Shown: in pieces, positions 46,949-58,968 of the stretch
Layout of the letters: the number at the start of each line of letters is the position of its first letter
How positions within the stretch are numbered: position 1 is the stretch's first letter
Origin: Sphingosinicella microcystinivorans
GTDB taxonomy: Bacteria; Pseudomonadota; Alphaproteobacteria; Sphingomonadales; Sphingomonadaceae
NCBI RefSeq assembly: GCF_027941835.1
Contig: NZ_CP116005.1
Coordinates: forward strand, 3,983,501 to 4,047,500
DNA: 64,000 bases
Direction: 5' to 3'
The notes under the pieces: generated by a model
Databases searched by the model: none
Seen by the model: the letters and a program-made list of their open reading frames with translations, nothing else
Told to the model about the DNA's origin: nothing
Program-made: the position numbers and the translations under genes

Positions 46949-48112
46949 CTAGCATGACTTTTCATAACCTGCGATGAAGAAACCGTCGGTTCCGTCGCGA
47001 TCCGGGCGCAGAAGACGCGCCCCTCCGGCGTCCGGTATCAGGTCCGGATGGCGCTCCTTCAAGGCCTCCGCCTGAAGCCGCCCTTCCTCGGGGAGCAGCG
47101 AGCAGACGGCGTAGACCAGCCTGCCGCCGGGCTTCAGCAGACGCACGCCGAGATCGGCGAGACGGGCCTGCAACGCCGCGAGCCGGAGAAGCCGCTGGGG
47201 CGTGAGCCGCCAGCGCGCCTCCGGATTGCGCCGCCACGTCCCCGTGCCGCTGCACGGCGCGTCGACGAGCACCACGTCTGCCGCGCCGATCAGATCGCCG
47301 AGCGCGTCTTCCTCGCGGCCCGCATCGAGAAGGCGCGTCTCGATGTTCGCCGCACCCGCCCGCTCCGCGCGCGGGCCGAGACGCGAAAGCCGCGACCGGT
47401 CGGCATCGCAGGCGACGAGGCGGCCGCGGTTCGCCATGTCCGCCGCCAGCGCCAGCGTCTTGCCGCCCGCGCCCGCGCAGAGGTCGATGACGGTCATACC
47501 CGACCGCGCGCGGCAGGCGGCGACGATGAGCTGGCTGCCCTCATCCTGCACCTCGATCAGGCCGTCCTTGTAGACGGGCAGGTCCTCGACATTGAGGCCG
47601 TCGACGCGGAGACCGTCCGGCGCATGGAGAGTCGGGACGGCGCCGGGGACGAGCGGCAGCACAGCCTCGCGCGTCGTCTTCAGCCGGTTCGCCCTGAGAT
47701 CGAGCGGAGCGCGCTGGGCTAGTGCGCCGAGCAGGCTGTCGGCGTCGGCGTACTCGGCTGCGAATTTCACGGCGAGCCATGCGGGCGCCACTCCCGGCAC
47801 TGCGGCCGGTTCGTCCTCGGCGATCGCGGCCGGGCCGCGCGAGTCGGTGCCGAACAGCGCCAGCACGTCAGACGCTTCGCCGCGGGCGTAGCCGAGCATC
47901 GCCGCCCGCCCGCTTTCGGGGCGTTCGCCGAGCGCGCGGATCACGCGGTAAACGAGTTCACGGATGGCCCGGCGATCCCCCGACCCGGCGTAGCGCCGCG
48001 TCTTGAAGTAACGCTGGATGATGGTGTCCGCCGCCGCACCGCCGCCGACAGCAGCGTCGATGATCTCGTCGAGCAGCGCGATCGCCGCCTCGACGCGCGC
48101 GGCGGGCGTCAC
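46949..48112 (-). CDS. rsmB: RsmB/NOP family RNA (cytosine-5) methyltransferase
   Basis: Methylates cytosine in 16S rRNA or another RNA. 387 residues: an N-terminal NusB-like helical domain (about 1-130), then the catalytic domain with SAM motif DLCAGAGGKTLAL (about 208-220), the DAPCSGTGTWRRNPE motif (about 279-293) and the catalytic-release Cys in AVCSLLPEE. Position C967 is the E. coli RsmB target; the exact target here is not certain. It begins nine bases after guaB. Confidence 0.9.
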   Translation of the reverse strand: MTPAARVEAAIALLDEIIDAAVGGGAAADTIIQRYFKTRRYAGSGDRRAIRELVYRVIRALGERPESGRAAMLGYARGEASDVLALFGTDSRGPAAIAEDEPAAVPGVAPAWLAVKFAAEYADADSLLGALAQRAPLDLRANRLKTTREAVLPLVPGAVPTLHAPDGLRVDGLNVEDLPVYKDGLIEVQDEGSQLIVAACRARSGMTVIDLCAGAGGKTLALAADMANRGRLVACDADRSRLSRLGPRAERAGAANIETRLLDAGREEDALGDLIGAADVVLVDAPCSGTGTWRRNPEARWRLTPQRLLRLAALQARLADLGVRLLKPGGRLVYAVCSLLPEEGRLQAEALKERHPDLIPDAGGARLLRPDRDGTDGFFIAGYEKSC

Positions 48113-48121
48113 CGCTTTGCC

Positions 48122-49594
48122 TTAGCGCGTCGGATAATTGGGCGCCTCGCGCGTGATCGTCACGTCGTGGACGTGGCTTTCGCGGAGGCCCGCGTTGGTG
48201 ATGCGGACGAAACGCGCGCGCTGCTGGAGATCGGCGATCGTGCGGGCGCCCGTGTAGCCCATCGCCGCCTTGAGGCCGCCCGCGAGCTGGTGAATGATGT
48301 CCTTCGCCGGGCCCTTGTAGGGCACCTGCCCCTCGATGCCCTCGGGCACCAGCTTCATCTGGTCCTTGATGTCCTGCTGGAAGTAGCGGTCCGCCGAGCC
48401 GCGCGCCATCGCCGCGACCGAACCCATGCCGCGATACGCCTTGTAGCTGCGGCCCTGATAGAGGAACGTCTCGCCCGGCGCCTCCTCGGTGCCCGCGAGC
48501 AGCGAGCCGACCATGACGGCGGACGCGCCGCCCGCGATCGCCTTGGCGATGTCGCCGGAGGTGCGCAGGCCGCCGTCCGCGATCACCGGGACGCCGGACT
48601 TCACGGCCTCCTCGGCGGCATCCTGAATCGCCGTGAACTGCGGCACGCCGACGCCCGCGACGACGCGCGTGGTGCAGATCGAGCCCGGCCCGATGCCGAC
48701 CTTGATGCCATCCGCGCCCGCGTCAATCAGCGCGCGCGTCGCCTCCGCCGTCGCGACGTTGCCCGCGATGATCTGGACGGTGTTCGAAAGCTTGCGGATG
48801 CGGCTCACCGCCTCGGCGACGCGCACCGAATGGCCGTGCGCCGTGTCGACGACGATGAGGTCGCACTCGGCCTCGATCAGCGCCTCGGTGCGCTCGAAAC
48901 CGGCATCACCCGTCGTCGTCGCCGCCGCGACGCGCAGACGGCCCGCCGCGTCCTTGGTCGCCGCCGGGAAGGTCACGGCCTTCTCGATGTCCTTCACCGT
49001 GATGAGGCCGATGCAGCGGTAGGCGTCGTCGACGACGAGCAGCTTCTCGATGCGGCGCTGGTGCAGCAGCTTGCGCGCTTCCTCGTGCGTCACGCCGGGG
49101 TGGACGGTGGCGAGATTGTCCTTCGTCATCAGCTCGCTGATCGGCTGCTCGGGGTGCTCGGCGAAGCGCACGTCGCGGTTCGTCACGATACCGATGAGTT
49201 TGCCGGGCTGGCCGCTCGGGCTGCGCTCGACGACGGGGATGCCGCTGATGCGGTGACGCTTCATCAGGTCGAGCGCCTCGCCGAGCGTCTGGTCGGCGTG
49301 CATCGTCACCGGGTTCACCACCATGCCCGATTCGAAGCGCTTCACCTGCCGCACGGCCTGCGCCTGCTCCTCGATGGTAAGGTTGCGGTGCAAGACGCCG
49401 AGGCCGCCGACCTGCGCCATGACGATCGCCATGTCGGCCTCGGTCACCGTGTCCATCGCCGAGGAAAGTATCGGAACATTCAGGGAAATCTCGCGCGTGA
49501 CGCGCGTCGAGAGATCGGTCTCGCTCGGCAGCACTTCGGACTCGCCGGGCACCAGCAGGACATCATCGAAAGTGAGTCCGAGCCGGATGTCCAT
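48122..49594 (-). CDS. guaB: inosine-5'-monophosphate dehydrogenase
   Basis: Rate-limiting step to GMP. 490 residues. The barrel begins [12 protein letters not shown]; a CBS pair lies about 93-205; the catalytic Cys307 is in GPGSICTTR; the flap follows near RGMGSVAAM. It shares the strand with the M28 peptidase gene (63 bases upstream) and rsmB (nine bases downstream). Confidence 0.97.
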   Translation of the reverse strand: MDIRLGLTFDDVLLVPGESEVLPSETDLSTRVTREISLNVPILSSAMDTVTEADMAIVMAQVGGLGVLHRNLTIEEQAQAVRQVKRFESGMVVNPVTMHADQTLGEALDLMKRHRISGIPVVERSPSGQPGKLIGIVTNRDVRFAEHPEQPISELMTKDNLATVHPGVTHEEARKLLHQRRIEKLLVVDDAYRCIGLITVKDIEKAVTFPAATKDAAGRLRVAAATTTGDAGFERTEALIEAECDLIVVDTAHGHSVRVAEAVSRIRKLSNTVQIIAGNVATAEATRALIDAGADGIKVGIGPGSICTTRVVAGVGVPQFTAIQDAAEEAVKSGVPVIADGGLRTSGDIAKAIAGGASAVMVGSLLAGTEEAPGETFLYQGRSYKAYRGMGSVAAMARGSADRYFQQDIKDQMKLVPEGIEGQVPYKGPAKDIIHQLAGGLKAAMGYTGARTIADLQQRARFVRITNAGLRESHVHDVTITREAPNYPTR

Positions 49595-49657
49595 GCCGTT
49601 TTCCTTGTTGCCGATTTTCGAGGTGGCGGGGCTTATGCCACCGGTTTTCCGGAATTG

Positions 49658-51205
49658 CTACGGTCGCCGCTGATATGGCGACAATTTCGTCCATGCGGGC
49701 CATTCGCGGCTGTTCGCAAGGCCCTGACCGACCGCGAGCAGCAGGTTCATGTCGGCCGCCGCGCCGCGATAGTCGATTGCGAGCGACACCTCGTCGGAGG
49801 GCTGGTGATAGTGACTGCCCATGTAGTCGCCGAAGCCGCTGCCCGCGAAGATGCCGGTCGCGATGACGGCAGGCACGCCGACCTCGGCGAAGGCGAAATG
49901 GTCCGAGCGCGCGTAGAAGCCCTGCGCGTCGGGCATCGCCACGATGCGGCGGCCCTGCGCCTTGGCGGCCGCGGCCAGCCGCGCGTCGAGGCTGGTGAGC
50001 CCCTGCCCGAGCACGACGACATCGTCGGAGGGGCCGTTCGCGGCGATGGTGTCCAGCCCGAACGCGGCGACCATCCGGTCCGCATCGACGGGGCCTGAGG
50101 CGGCGAAGTGCTTGCCGCCGAGCAGCCCGCTCTCCTCGGCGGTCGTGGCAAGGAACAGCACGGATCGGTCCGGGCGCTTGCCCTTCGCGAACGCCTCCGC
50201 GAGTTCGATGAGGCCGCCGACGCCGCTCGCGTTGTCGACCGCGCCGTTGCAGATCGTGTCCGCGCCGGTCCCGCAGTGGCCGAGGTGATCCCAGTGGGCG
50301 ATGTAGACGATGTATTCGTCCGGATGCTTTCGGCCGGGAAGCGCACCGGCGAGATTGTAGGAAACGAAGCGCTCCAGCCGGTTCTCGGCGGAGAGCGCAC
50401 CGGGGCCGAGCAGTCTCGGCCTGAAACCCGCCGCCGCGGCTTCGGCCTTCAGCGCCGGAAGATCCGCGCCAAGGCCGCGCGCGAGCGCGGTTCCGGCCTC
50501 GCGGCCGACGACCGCGTAGAGCACCTCGGCCTGCCCGGCCGCCTGCCCTTCGATCTGCAACACCGTTCGGGCCGCATGGGCGTGCGCGCCGCGCCAGACA
50601 TCGTCTTCCGGCGGCAGGTCGTAGACGATGACGACCCCGGCAGCCCCGGCACGCGCCGCATTCGCCAGCTTCGCCGCGCGCGCGGCCTGCCGGCGCAGGG
50701 CTTCGGACGGCTCCGCCGTTCCGTCCGGAAGACCGGCAAAGACCAACGCGATCCTGCCGGTAAGGTCGATGCCGGCAAAGTCGTCACGTCCCTGTTCGGG
50801 GAGCGAAATGCCGTAGCCCGCGAACACGATGTCGCCCATGACGGCACGTCTCGCCTCGGCCACGGGCGCGCGGATCGCCACCGTCTCGCCGCCCTCAAGG
50901 GTCACGGACCCCACCGAGATGCGCCCGCCCGCGGCCTCCGACTTCAGCAGCGGCACGGGCAAGCGGTAGCCGTCTCCCGAAACCGGCTGCAACCCGATGC
51001 GGCCATAGGCGGCTTCGATATAGGCGAGCGTCTTCGCCTCGCCCGCCGTGCCCGGCTCGCGGCCCTCATAGGCGTCGGAGGCCAGTTCGGTGACATGCGC
51101 GGCAATGCCTTCCGGCGTGACGGCGGGACCGGCGCGCGCTCCGGTCGCACATGCCGCAAGCGACAGAAGGGCCAGAAGCGGAACGGAAAATCGGGATTTC
51201 GACAT
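49658..51205 (-). CDS. M28 family zinc peptidase, lipoprotein
   Basis: 515 residues. The ATG at 51205 gives a lipoprotein signal with lipobox SLAAC (Cys about 19), so the enzyme is anchored in the envelope. A protease-associated (PA) domain inserts at about 120-260. The M28 catalytic domain shows HWDHLGH (first zinc ligand), GAVDNASGVGGLIELAEAF, TTAEESGLLGGKHF (catalytic Glu) and the last ligand region GSHYHQPSDE. It is probably an aminopeptidase for envelope or scavenged peptides. Confidence 0.9.
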   Translation of the reverse strand: MSKSRFSVPLLALLSLAACATGARAGPAVTPEGIAAHVTELASDAYEGREPGTAGEAKTLAYIEAAYGRIGLQPVSGDGYRLPVPLLKSEAAGGRISVGSVTLEGGETVAIRAPVAEARRAVMGDIVFAGYGISLPEQGRDDFAGIDLTGRIALVFAGLPDGTAEPSEALRRQAARAAKLANAARAGAAGVVIVYDLPPEDDVWRGAHAHAARTVLQIEGQAAGQAEVLYAVVGREAGTALARGLGADLPALKAEAAAAGFRPRLLGPGALSAENRLERFVSYNLAGALPGRKHPDEYIVYIAHWDHLGHCGTGADTICNGAVDNASGVGGLIELAEAFAKGKRPDRSVLFLATTAEESGLLGGKHFAASGPVDADRMVAAFGLDTIAANGPSDDVVVLGQGLTSLDARLAAAAKAQGRRIVAMPDAQGFYARSDHFAFAEVGVPAVIATGIFAGSGFGDYMGSHYHQPSDEVSLAIDYRGAAADMNLLLAVGQGLANSREWPAWTKLSPYQRRP

Positions 51206-51301
51206 GCAGCGTGACGCTAAAGGCCGCGGCCCGGCCTGCCAAGCCTCCGCCGCCGGTCCTTTCCATAACGGCACGACAGGCGTCGACGGACGCCGCGCGC
51301 G

Positions 51302-51724
51302 TTACGCCCGGCTTTGCAGCCGCTGCCCGTCGTCGGCGCCGCCGAGGATCAGCGTTTCATACTCGATGAGCTCGCGGCAGCCGGAAAGCGCCCGGTAGTA
51401 TTCGCGGTTCATCATCGCGAGGCTGATCTGCGCGCAGATGAGACGCACGCGGGGGTTTTCCACCACCTCCATGAACGCGTCCATGTGCTCGCTGAAGCGC
51501 GGATAGTGGCTGTCCGCCGCGTCGGCATCGAGATACGACAGCATACAGACGAAATAGAGGCGGGTCGCCGGCGTCCGCGCCTCGTCCTCGCGGATCACGT
51601 CGCTGTCGCGAAGCACCGCGGCCTGGTTTTCGACCATCAGCACGGCGCGACGGTCGCCGTTGACGACGACGGCGCCGTTGATGGCGAATTTCTCGCCCGG
51701 ATCGAGCGACAGTTTGAACGGCAC
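51302..51724 (-). CDS. flbT: FlbT, flagellar biosynthesis post-transcriptional regulator
   Basis: 140 residues. The GTG at 51724 is preferred (GAGGGGG about eight bases upstream), giving the family-typical start PFKLSLDPGEKFAINGAVVVNGD. The frame is open further upstream but not conserved. In Caulobacter FlbT binds flagellin mRNA and promotes its decay when flagellar assembly is incomplete. No flagellin, flaF or other flagellar gene is near, so this is an orphan copy; its job could be outside motility. Confidence 0.87.
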   Translation of the reverse strand: MPFKLSLDPGEKFAINGAVVVNGDRRAVLMVENQAAVLRDSDVIREDEARTPATRLYFVCMLSYLDADAADSHYPRFSEHMDAFMEVVENPRVRLICAQISLAMMNREYYRALSGCRELIEYETLILGGADDGQRLQSRA

Positions 51725-51832
51725 GGCCGGTTCCCCCTCAAGGTTCAGCCGCAATGTACTTTCATATCGACAATAACTTCTTAACGCCGCGCACGTTCTC
51801 GCACGGGGTCTTCCCGTGAACATTCGAGGGCG

Positions 51833-52453
51833 TCAGCCGATCTCGATGATCTGCGTCGCCAGCCGCTCCACCTCGCGCTCGTCGTGCGTCACGTAAAGGA
51901 TGGGCAGCTTCAGCGTGTCGCGGATGCGCTCGACGACGCGGAGCACCTCCTCGCGCCGCGCGCGGTCGAGGAACGACAGCGGCTCGTCCATGAGCAGCGC
52001 ACGCGGCCCCGCGAGCAGCGCGCGGCCGATGGCGACGCGGCGCGCCTCCCCGCCCGAAAGCGCCTTCGGCCATCGCTCCAGCAGGTGCGCGATATCGAGC
52101 ATCCGGACCGCGTCGTCGAACGCCATCCAGCGGTCCTCCGGCCTTGCGAGGCGGTGGCCGTAGAGCAGGTTTTCGCGAACCCTGAGGTGCGGGAAAAGCC
52201 GCGAATCCTGAAACACATAGCCGAGCCGTCGGCGCTCCGGCGGCAAGTCGACGGCCGCGGCGGCATCGAACAGCGTCTCCGCGCCGATGCGGACATGGCC
52301 GCGTTCGGGCGTGAGCAGGCCGGCCACCATATTGAGCACGGAGGTCTTGCCCGCGCCCGACGGCCCGAACAGCACGACGAGACCGCTTCCCGAGAACCGG
52401 GCGGAAACGCGTATCTCGCCGACGCGGCGCTCGATGTCGACGTCAAAGGACAT
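51833..52453 (-). CDS. modC: molybdate ABC transporter ATP-binding protein, short form
   Basis: 206 residues. Walker A GPSGAGKTS (30-38), signature LSGGEARRVAIGRALL, Walker B ALLMDEPLSFLD, switch His in YVTHDERE. Typical ModC has about 350 residues with a C-terminal molybdate-binding (MOP) domain; here the protein stops after the ATPase core, so feedback by that domain is absent. It overlaps modB by 11 bases. Confidence 0.9.
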   Translation of the reverse strand: MSFDVDIERRVGEIRVSARFSGSGLVVLFGPSGAGKTSVLNMVAGLLTPERGHVRIGAETLFDAAAAVDLPPERRRLGYVFQDSRLFPHLRVRENLLYGHRLARPEDRWMAFDDAVRMLDIAHLLERWPKALSGGEARRVAIGRALLAGPRALLMDEPLSFLDRARREEVLRVVERIRDTLKLPILYVTHDEREVERLATQIIEIG

Positions 52454-53132
52454 GACGCCCCCGCGCGGCGCGGCGCGCCAGGATCTCGGACGCCACCAGC
52501 GCCGCGAGCGACAGCACGATGGCGATGACGGCAAGGCGCAGCACCTGCACCTCCCCGCCCGGAAGCTGGAGCGCGCTGTAGATGGCGAGCGGCACCGTCT
52601 GCGTTTCGCCGGGCACGTTCGACACGAACGTGATCGTCGCGCCAAACTCGCCGATCGAGCGCGCGAAGCCGAGCACGCAGGCGACAAGCACGCCGGGGGC
52701 GGAAAGCGGCAGCGTGACCGAGAGGAACACGCGCGTCCGGCCCGCGCCGAGCGTGCGGGCGGCACTTTCGAGGCCGCGATCGACGGCCTCGATGGAGAGC
52801 CGCAGCGCCCGCACCATCAGCGGCAGCGCCATCACCGCCGCCGCGATGGCAGCGCCGGTCCAGCGGAACATGACGGTGACGCCGAACCAGTCCTCCAGCC
52901 ATGCGCCGATCGGCCCGTTCCGTCCGAAGGCAAGCAGCAGCAGCCAGCCGGTAACGACGGGCGGCAGAACGAGCGGCAGATGCACGAGACCGTCGAGCAG
53001 CACCTTGCCCGGAAAGGTCGCCCGGGCGAGCAGCCACGCGAGCGCGAACGCGAACGGCAGCGTCGCCGCAACCGCCGTGACGCCGACCTTGAGCGTCAGC
53101 AGCAGGACCTCGATCTCACCGGGAGAGAGCAT
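52443..53132 (-). CDS. modB: molybdate ABC transporter permease
   Basis: 229 residues, five to six membrane segments. The permease EAA loop appears as LESAARTLGAGRTRVFLSVTLP, and PLVLPPVVTGWLLLLAFG is typical of ModB. The ATG shares its A with the modA stop (TAATG). Confidence 0.94.
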   Translation of the reverse strand: MLSPGEIEVLLLTLKVGVTAVAATLPFAFALAWLLARATFPGKVLLDGLVHLPLVLPPVVTGWLLLLAFGRNGPIGAWLEDWFGVTVMFRWTGAAIAAAVMALPLMVRALRLSIEAVDRGLESAARTLGAGRTRVFLSVTLPLSAPGVLVACVLGFARSIGEFGATITFVSNVPGETQTVPLAIYSALQLPGGEVQVLRLAVIAIVLSLAALVASEILARRAARGRHVL

Positions 53133-53890
53133 TACGGGGCGGAAAAGCCGTGCCGGGCGAAGATGCCCCGTGCCTCGCGCGAGGTGAGAAACGCGAGGAA
53201 CGCGGGCGCGTCCTTCGCCTTCGCCGTCTTCAGCAGCGCGGCGGGATAGCGGATCGGCGGATGGCTCGATGCCGGGAACACGCCGACCACGCGGACCTTG
53301 CGCGACGCGGCCGCATCCGTGGCATAGACGATCCCGAACGGCGCCTCGCCGCGCTCGACGAGCGCAAGCGCGGCGCGCACGTTCTCCGACCGCACGACGC
53401 GCGGCTCGACAGCCGCCCAGACGCCGAGCGCTTCGAGCGCGGCGCGGCCGTAGCGTCCGGCGGGGACACCGGCGGGATCGGCCATCGCCAGCCGCCCGGA
53501 GCCGAGCGCGCGCGCGAGCGGAAAGCCCTTCGCGATCCTGAGCCGCACGGTCGAATCGACGGGGGCGACCAGCACCAGCCTGTTGCCCGCGATGACCTTG
53601 CGGCTGCCGGGCGCAAGCAGGCTGCGCCGGTCGAGGTGGTCCATCCAGTCCTCGTCGGCGGAAATGAAGAGGTCCGCTGGCGCGCCCGCCTCGATCTGCC
53701 GCGCCAGCGCCGACGATCCGGCGAACGAGAGGACGGGGCGCGGATGCCGCTGCTTCGCCCATGCGTCCGCCGCCGCGCCGAGCGCCTCCTGAAGCGATGC
53801 CGCCGCGAGCACGACCGGCGCGCGGTCCTCGGCGCGCGCCGAAACGGCACCGAACAGGACGAGAACGGCAAGGAGGACGAGGCGGGCCAT
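53132..53890 (-). CDS. modA: molybdate-binding periplasmic protein
   Basis: 252 residues. Signal peptide cleaves near VSARA-ED. Family features: VLAAASLQEAL (the Ser that contacts molybdate), SFAGSSALARQIEAGAPADLF (second Ser), and DPAGVPAGRYGRAALEALG. First gene of modABC, with a promoter and Mo-box-like operator directly upstream. ModA proteins may also bind tungstate. Confidence 0.95.
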   Translation of the reverse strand: MARLVLLAVLVLFGAVSARAEDRAPVVLAAASLQEALGAAADAWAKQRHPRPVLSFAGSSALARQIEAGAPADLFISADEDWMDHLDRRSLLAPGSRKVIAGNRLVLVAPVDSTVRLRIAKGFPLARALGSGRLAMADPAGVPAGRYGRAALEALGVWAAVEPRVVRSENVRAALALVERGEAPFGIVYATDAAASRKVRVVGVFPASSHPPIRYPAALLKTAKAKDAPAFLAFLTSREARGIFARHGFSAP

Positions 53891-53902
53891 GTCGGTCTTT
53901 CT

Positions 53903-53945
53903 GCTGTATTTCAGCTTATATAGCCTTGACCACAACCGTAAACAA
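53903..53945 (-). promoter_or_regulatory. modABC promoter with Mo-box-like (ModE) operator
   Basis: On the minus strand TTGTTT (53945-53940), a 17-base spacer and TATATA (53922-53917) form a sigma70-type promoter. The -10 lies inside an inverted repeat read on the plus strand as GCTGTATT-N6-TATATAGC (53903-53924), one half of which is identical to, and the other two bases from, the GCTATATA half-site of the Mo-box bound by ModE-type regulators in alphaproteobacteria. Repression when molybdate is plentiful is inferred. No modE gene is in the window. Confidence 0.68.
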
Positions 53946-53958
53946 AGCAGCCGCAAGC

Positions 53959-53988
53959 AAAAAGGGCGGCGCCGAGGCACCGCCCTTT
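53959..53988 (-). terminator. rho-independent terminator of the TPR gene
   Basis: Read on the minus strand: AAAGGGCGGTGCC, a short loop, GGCGCCGCCCTTT, then further T (TTTTT in all); one wobble pair in the stem. It lies 20 bases after the TPR gene's stop codon and separates it from modABC. Confidence 0.88.
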
Positions 53989-54008
53989 CGAACCCACCAG
54001 CGGCCGGA

Positions 54009-55298
54009 TCAGTTTCCGGTCGTGGTCGAAGCCGTCTGCGTGCCGCCCGCGCTGTTGAGGTGCGCGAGCCAGAGCTTCGCGATGTCGCCGCGCTTGCCGC
54101 CCTGCACCGCGTTGAAGGCAGTTTCCGCACCGGCCTTGTCGCCGCTGCGGGCAAGAGCGATGCCGATGCGGGTGTTGACCTCCGCGGCGTCGATACCGCC
54201 CTTTTCGAGCGCGAGCCTGTACATCTCGACCGCCTTGGCGTTCTCGCCGTAGCCGAGGTAGCCGTCGCCCGTGGCCTTGGCCATGCGGCCGGTCTTGTCG
54301 GCGTGCGATTCCTTCTCGAGCCGCGGCAGCGAAGCCCGGTCGCCCTTCACCTTCGGCGTGACGATGCCGACGAGTTCCTTCACATACGGCTTGCCCGCGG
54401 AGAGCGCCCCCTTCTTCGTGCCCGCGTCGATGACGATCTGGGCCTCGCCCGCGAGACCGCGCTTGTCGGCGGTTTCGGCATATTCGAAGTAATCGCGTTC
54501 GCCGGTCAGCGAGTTGGTGTCGTACATCAGGCGCATGACGTCGAGGTTGGCCTGATCGTCGAGGCCCGCCGTCTCGCGGAAAATCACCAGCACGTCGCGC
54601 CAGTTCGTGGTCGACGGATACGCCTGCACGAGCGCGAGCGACGCCGGAAGCACCTGACCGGCAAGCTTGCCGTCATAGGCGAGCGCGAGCGCGCGCTTGT
54701 ACCACGCTTCCTCGACCGGCTGGCCCGTCGCCTGCTTGGCCTTGATCGCCTTGTCGATGGTGGCGACGGCCTCCGACGTGCGGCCGGCACGGTTGTACAT
54801 CTCGCCGAGGCCGACGACGATGTCGGCATCGCCCGGATGCTCGGCGGCCATCTGCTCGTAAACCTGGAGGGCGCCCTGCACGTCGTTCCGCTGCACCGCG
54901 AGCGCGGCAAGGCTGCGCTGGAACTTCAGCTTCTCCTCGGGCGGCGAGCTGCCGCTGTCGATCGAGCCCTTGAGGCCTTCCTCGAGCAGCGTGTTGTCCT
55001 GCTTTGCGAGCGCGACGTTGATCTTCAGCGCGTTCGCCATGTACTTGTCGTCGGGCGTTTCCGCCGCCGCCTCGGCCTCGCGGATCTTGGCGAGCGCCGT
55101 GTCGTTGTCGCCCTTCTGCTGGGCGGCCTGCGCCTCGCCGAGAGCCTTCTGGGCCTTCTTGGAAAACTTGAACTTGCGCTGTTCGGACGCCGCTTCCTTC
55201 TTGTCCTTGTCCTTGGCGACCGCAGGCGCAACCATGGCGCCGCTCGCAATGCCGAGCGCCAGCGCAAAGCCGAGCGCCGTGCGTGAAACCATCTTCAT
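54009..55298 (-). CDS. exported TPR-repeat protein
   Basis: 429 residues. Signal peptide (cleavage near APAVA-KD), then a Lys/Glu-rich charged stretch (about 29-50). TPR-like helices run about 48-240 (KALGEAQAAQQKGDNDTALA, DADIVVGLGEMYNRAGRTSEA) and again about 330-415 (GYGENAKAVEMYRLALEKGG). It is probably a periplasmic scaffold; no partner is evident. It has its own terminator and is separated by about 220 bases from the divergent YhhN gene. Confidence 0.82.
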   Translation of the reverse strand: MKMVSRTALGFALALGIASGAMVAPAVAKDKDKKEAASEQRKFKFSKKAQKALGEAQAAQQKGDNDTALAKIREAEAAAETPDDKYMANALKINVALAKQDNTLLEEGLKGSIDSGSSPPEEKLKFQRSLAALAVQRNDVQGALQVYEQMAAEHPGDADIVVGLGEMYNRAGRTSEAVATIDKAIKAKQATGQPVEEAWYKRALALAYDGKLAGQVLPASLALVQAYPSTTNWRDVLVIFRETAGLDDQANLDVMRLMYDTNSLTGERDYFEYAETADKRGLAGEAQIVIDAGTKKGALSAGKPYVKELVGIVTPKVKGDRASLPRLEKESHADKTGRMAKATGDGYLGYGENAKAVEMYRLALEKGGIDAAEVNTRIGIALARSGDKAGAETAFNAVQGGKRGDIAKLWLAHLNSAGGTQTASTTTGN

Positions 55299-55518
55299 CC
55301 GTCCAATCTCCCCAGTCGTCCAAATTTCCCGTAAGTGGCCGGGAAAAGCGGAATATGCCGCCGCAGCATGTCGCGCCCGTGACGGTCCGCGTCAAGCCTT
55401 CATGCGACACGTGGATGGCACGGGCATGGTGAACCGCGCTTGAACCTCGTTCAGGCGTGCCCGCGCTCGATAATCTGCTAAATCCATAGCACGACTCGGT
55501 CCCGGGGGTGATCCTGCC

Positions 55519-56169
55519 ATGGCTCAACGCATCGCGCTTCCCGCAAGCCTCGCCGCAATCGCCGCGGCGGCATACTTCCTTGCCATGAACGCGGGGCTGT
55601 CGTTCGCAGTGCACGTCGCCCTGAAAGGCGCCTGCGTCACGATCCTCGCCGTCGCCGCCGCGATTGCGGCGCGCGGCACCGACGGGTGGCTGTTCGCAGG
55701 CGTGATGGCGCTCGGCGCGCTCGGCGACATCCTGCTCGAATTCGACCTGATGACCGGCGCATCGGCGTTCGCCGCCGGACATGTCGCCGCGATCTGGCTC
55801 TACCTCCGCAACCGGCGCGACGGGCCGATGCCGCGCAGCCAGTATGCCGCCGCGGGCGTGCTGCTGCTCTCGGCGCCCTTCCTCTACCTGATCGCGGGCC
55901 CCGCCGCCGACGCCGGGATCGCGCTTTACGCCGCCCTGCTCTGCGCGATGGCCGCCGCCGCGTGGACAAGCCGATTCCCGCGCTACCGCACCGGGATCGG
56001 CGCGATCCTGTTCCTCGTCTCGGACGCTTTCATCTTCGCGCGCCTCGGCGGACGCATGGACCCGGACCAGGCCGCGCGCTTCATCTGGCCGCTCTACGCG
56101 GCGGGCCAGATCCTGATCTTCGCGGGCGTGCGGCAGCGGCTGGCAGCGGAGGGACGCACGGCCGCCTAG
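55519..56169 (+). CDS. YhhN family membrane protein (lysoplasmalogenase-like)
   Basis: 216 residues and about seven to eight membrane segments. Conserved acidic motifs GALGDILLE (about 74-82) and FLVSDAFIFAR (about 165-175) match the YhhN/TMEM86 family, in which TMEM86B is a lysoplasmalogenase. Whether this protein hydrolyses alkenyl ether lipids is unknown. It stands alone, convergent with gyrA. Confidence 0.85.
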   Translation: MAQRIALPASLAAIAAAAYFLAMNAGLSFAVHVALKGACVTILAVAAAIAARGTDGWLFAGVMALGALGDILLEFDLMTGASAFAAGHVAAIWLYLRNRRDGPMPRSQYAAAGVLLLSAPFLYLIAGPAADAGIALYAALLCAMAAAAWTSRFPRYRTGIGAILFLVSDAFIFARLGGRMDPDQAARFIWPLYAAGQILIFAGVRQRLAAEGRTAA

Positions 56170-56191
56170 CGCCGGCCTTCATCGTCGGAAC

Positions 56192-58888
<2,697 letters not shown>

Positions 58889-58942
58889 TCGGTTTCCTGT
58901 ACGCTCTCGGGGATTGGTTTTTGGTATGCCATATGACCTTTA

Positions 58943-58958
58943 CACGCGCGCGCGCGTG
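58943..58958. repeat. 16-bp alternating purine-pyrimidine palindrome upstream of gyrA
   Basis: CACGCGCGCGCGCGTG is a perfect palindrome of alternating pyrimidine-purine steps, mostly CG, the type of sequence that adopts Z-DNA or a cruciform under negative supercoiling (established biophysics). It lies 55 bases upstream of the gyrA start codon and 11 bases after the toxin gene. Confidence 0.85.
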
Positions 58959-58968
58959 AAGGCCAGCG

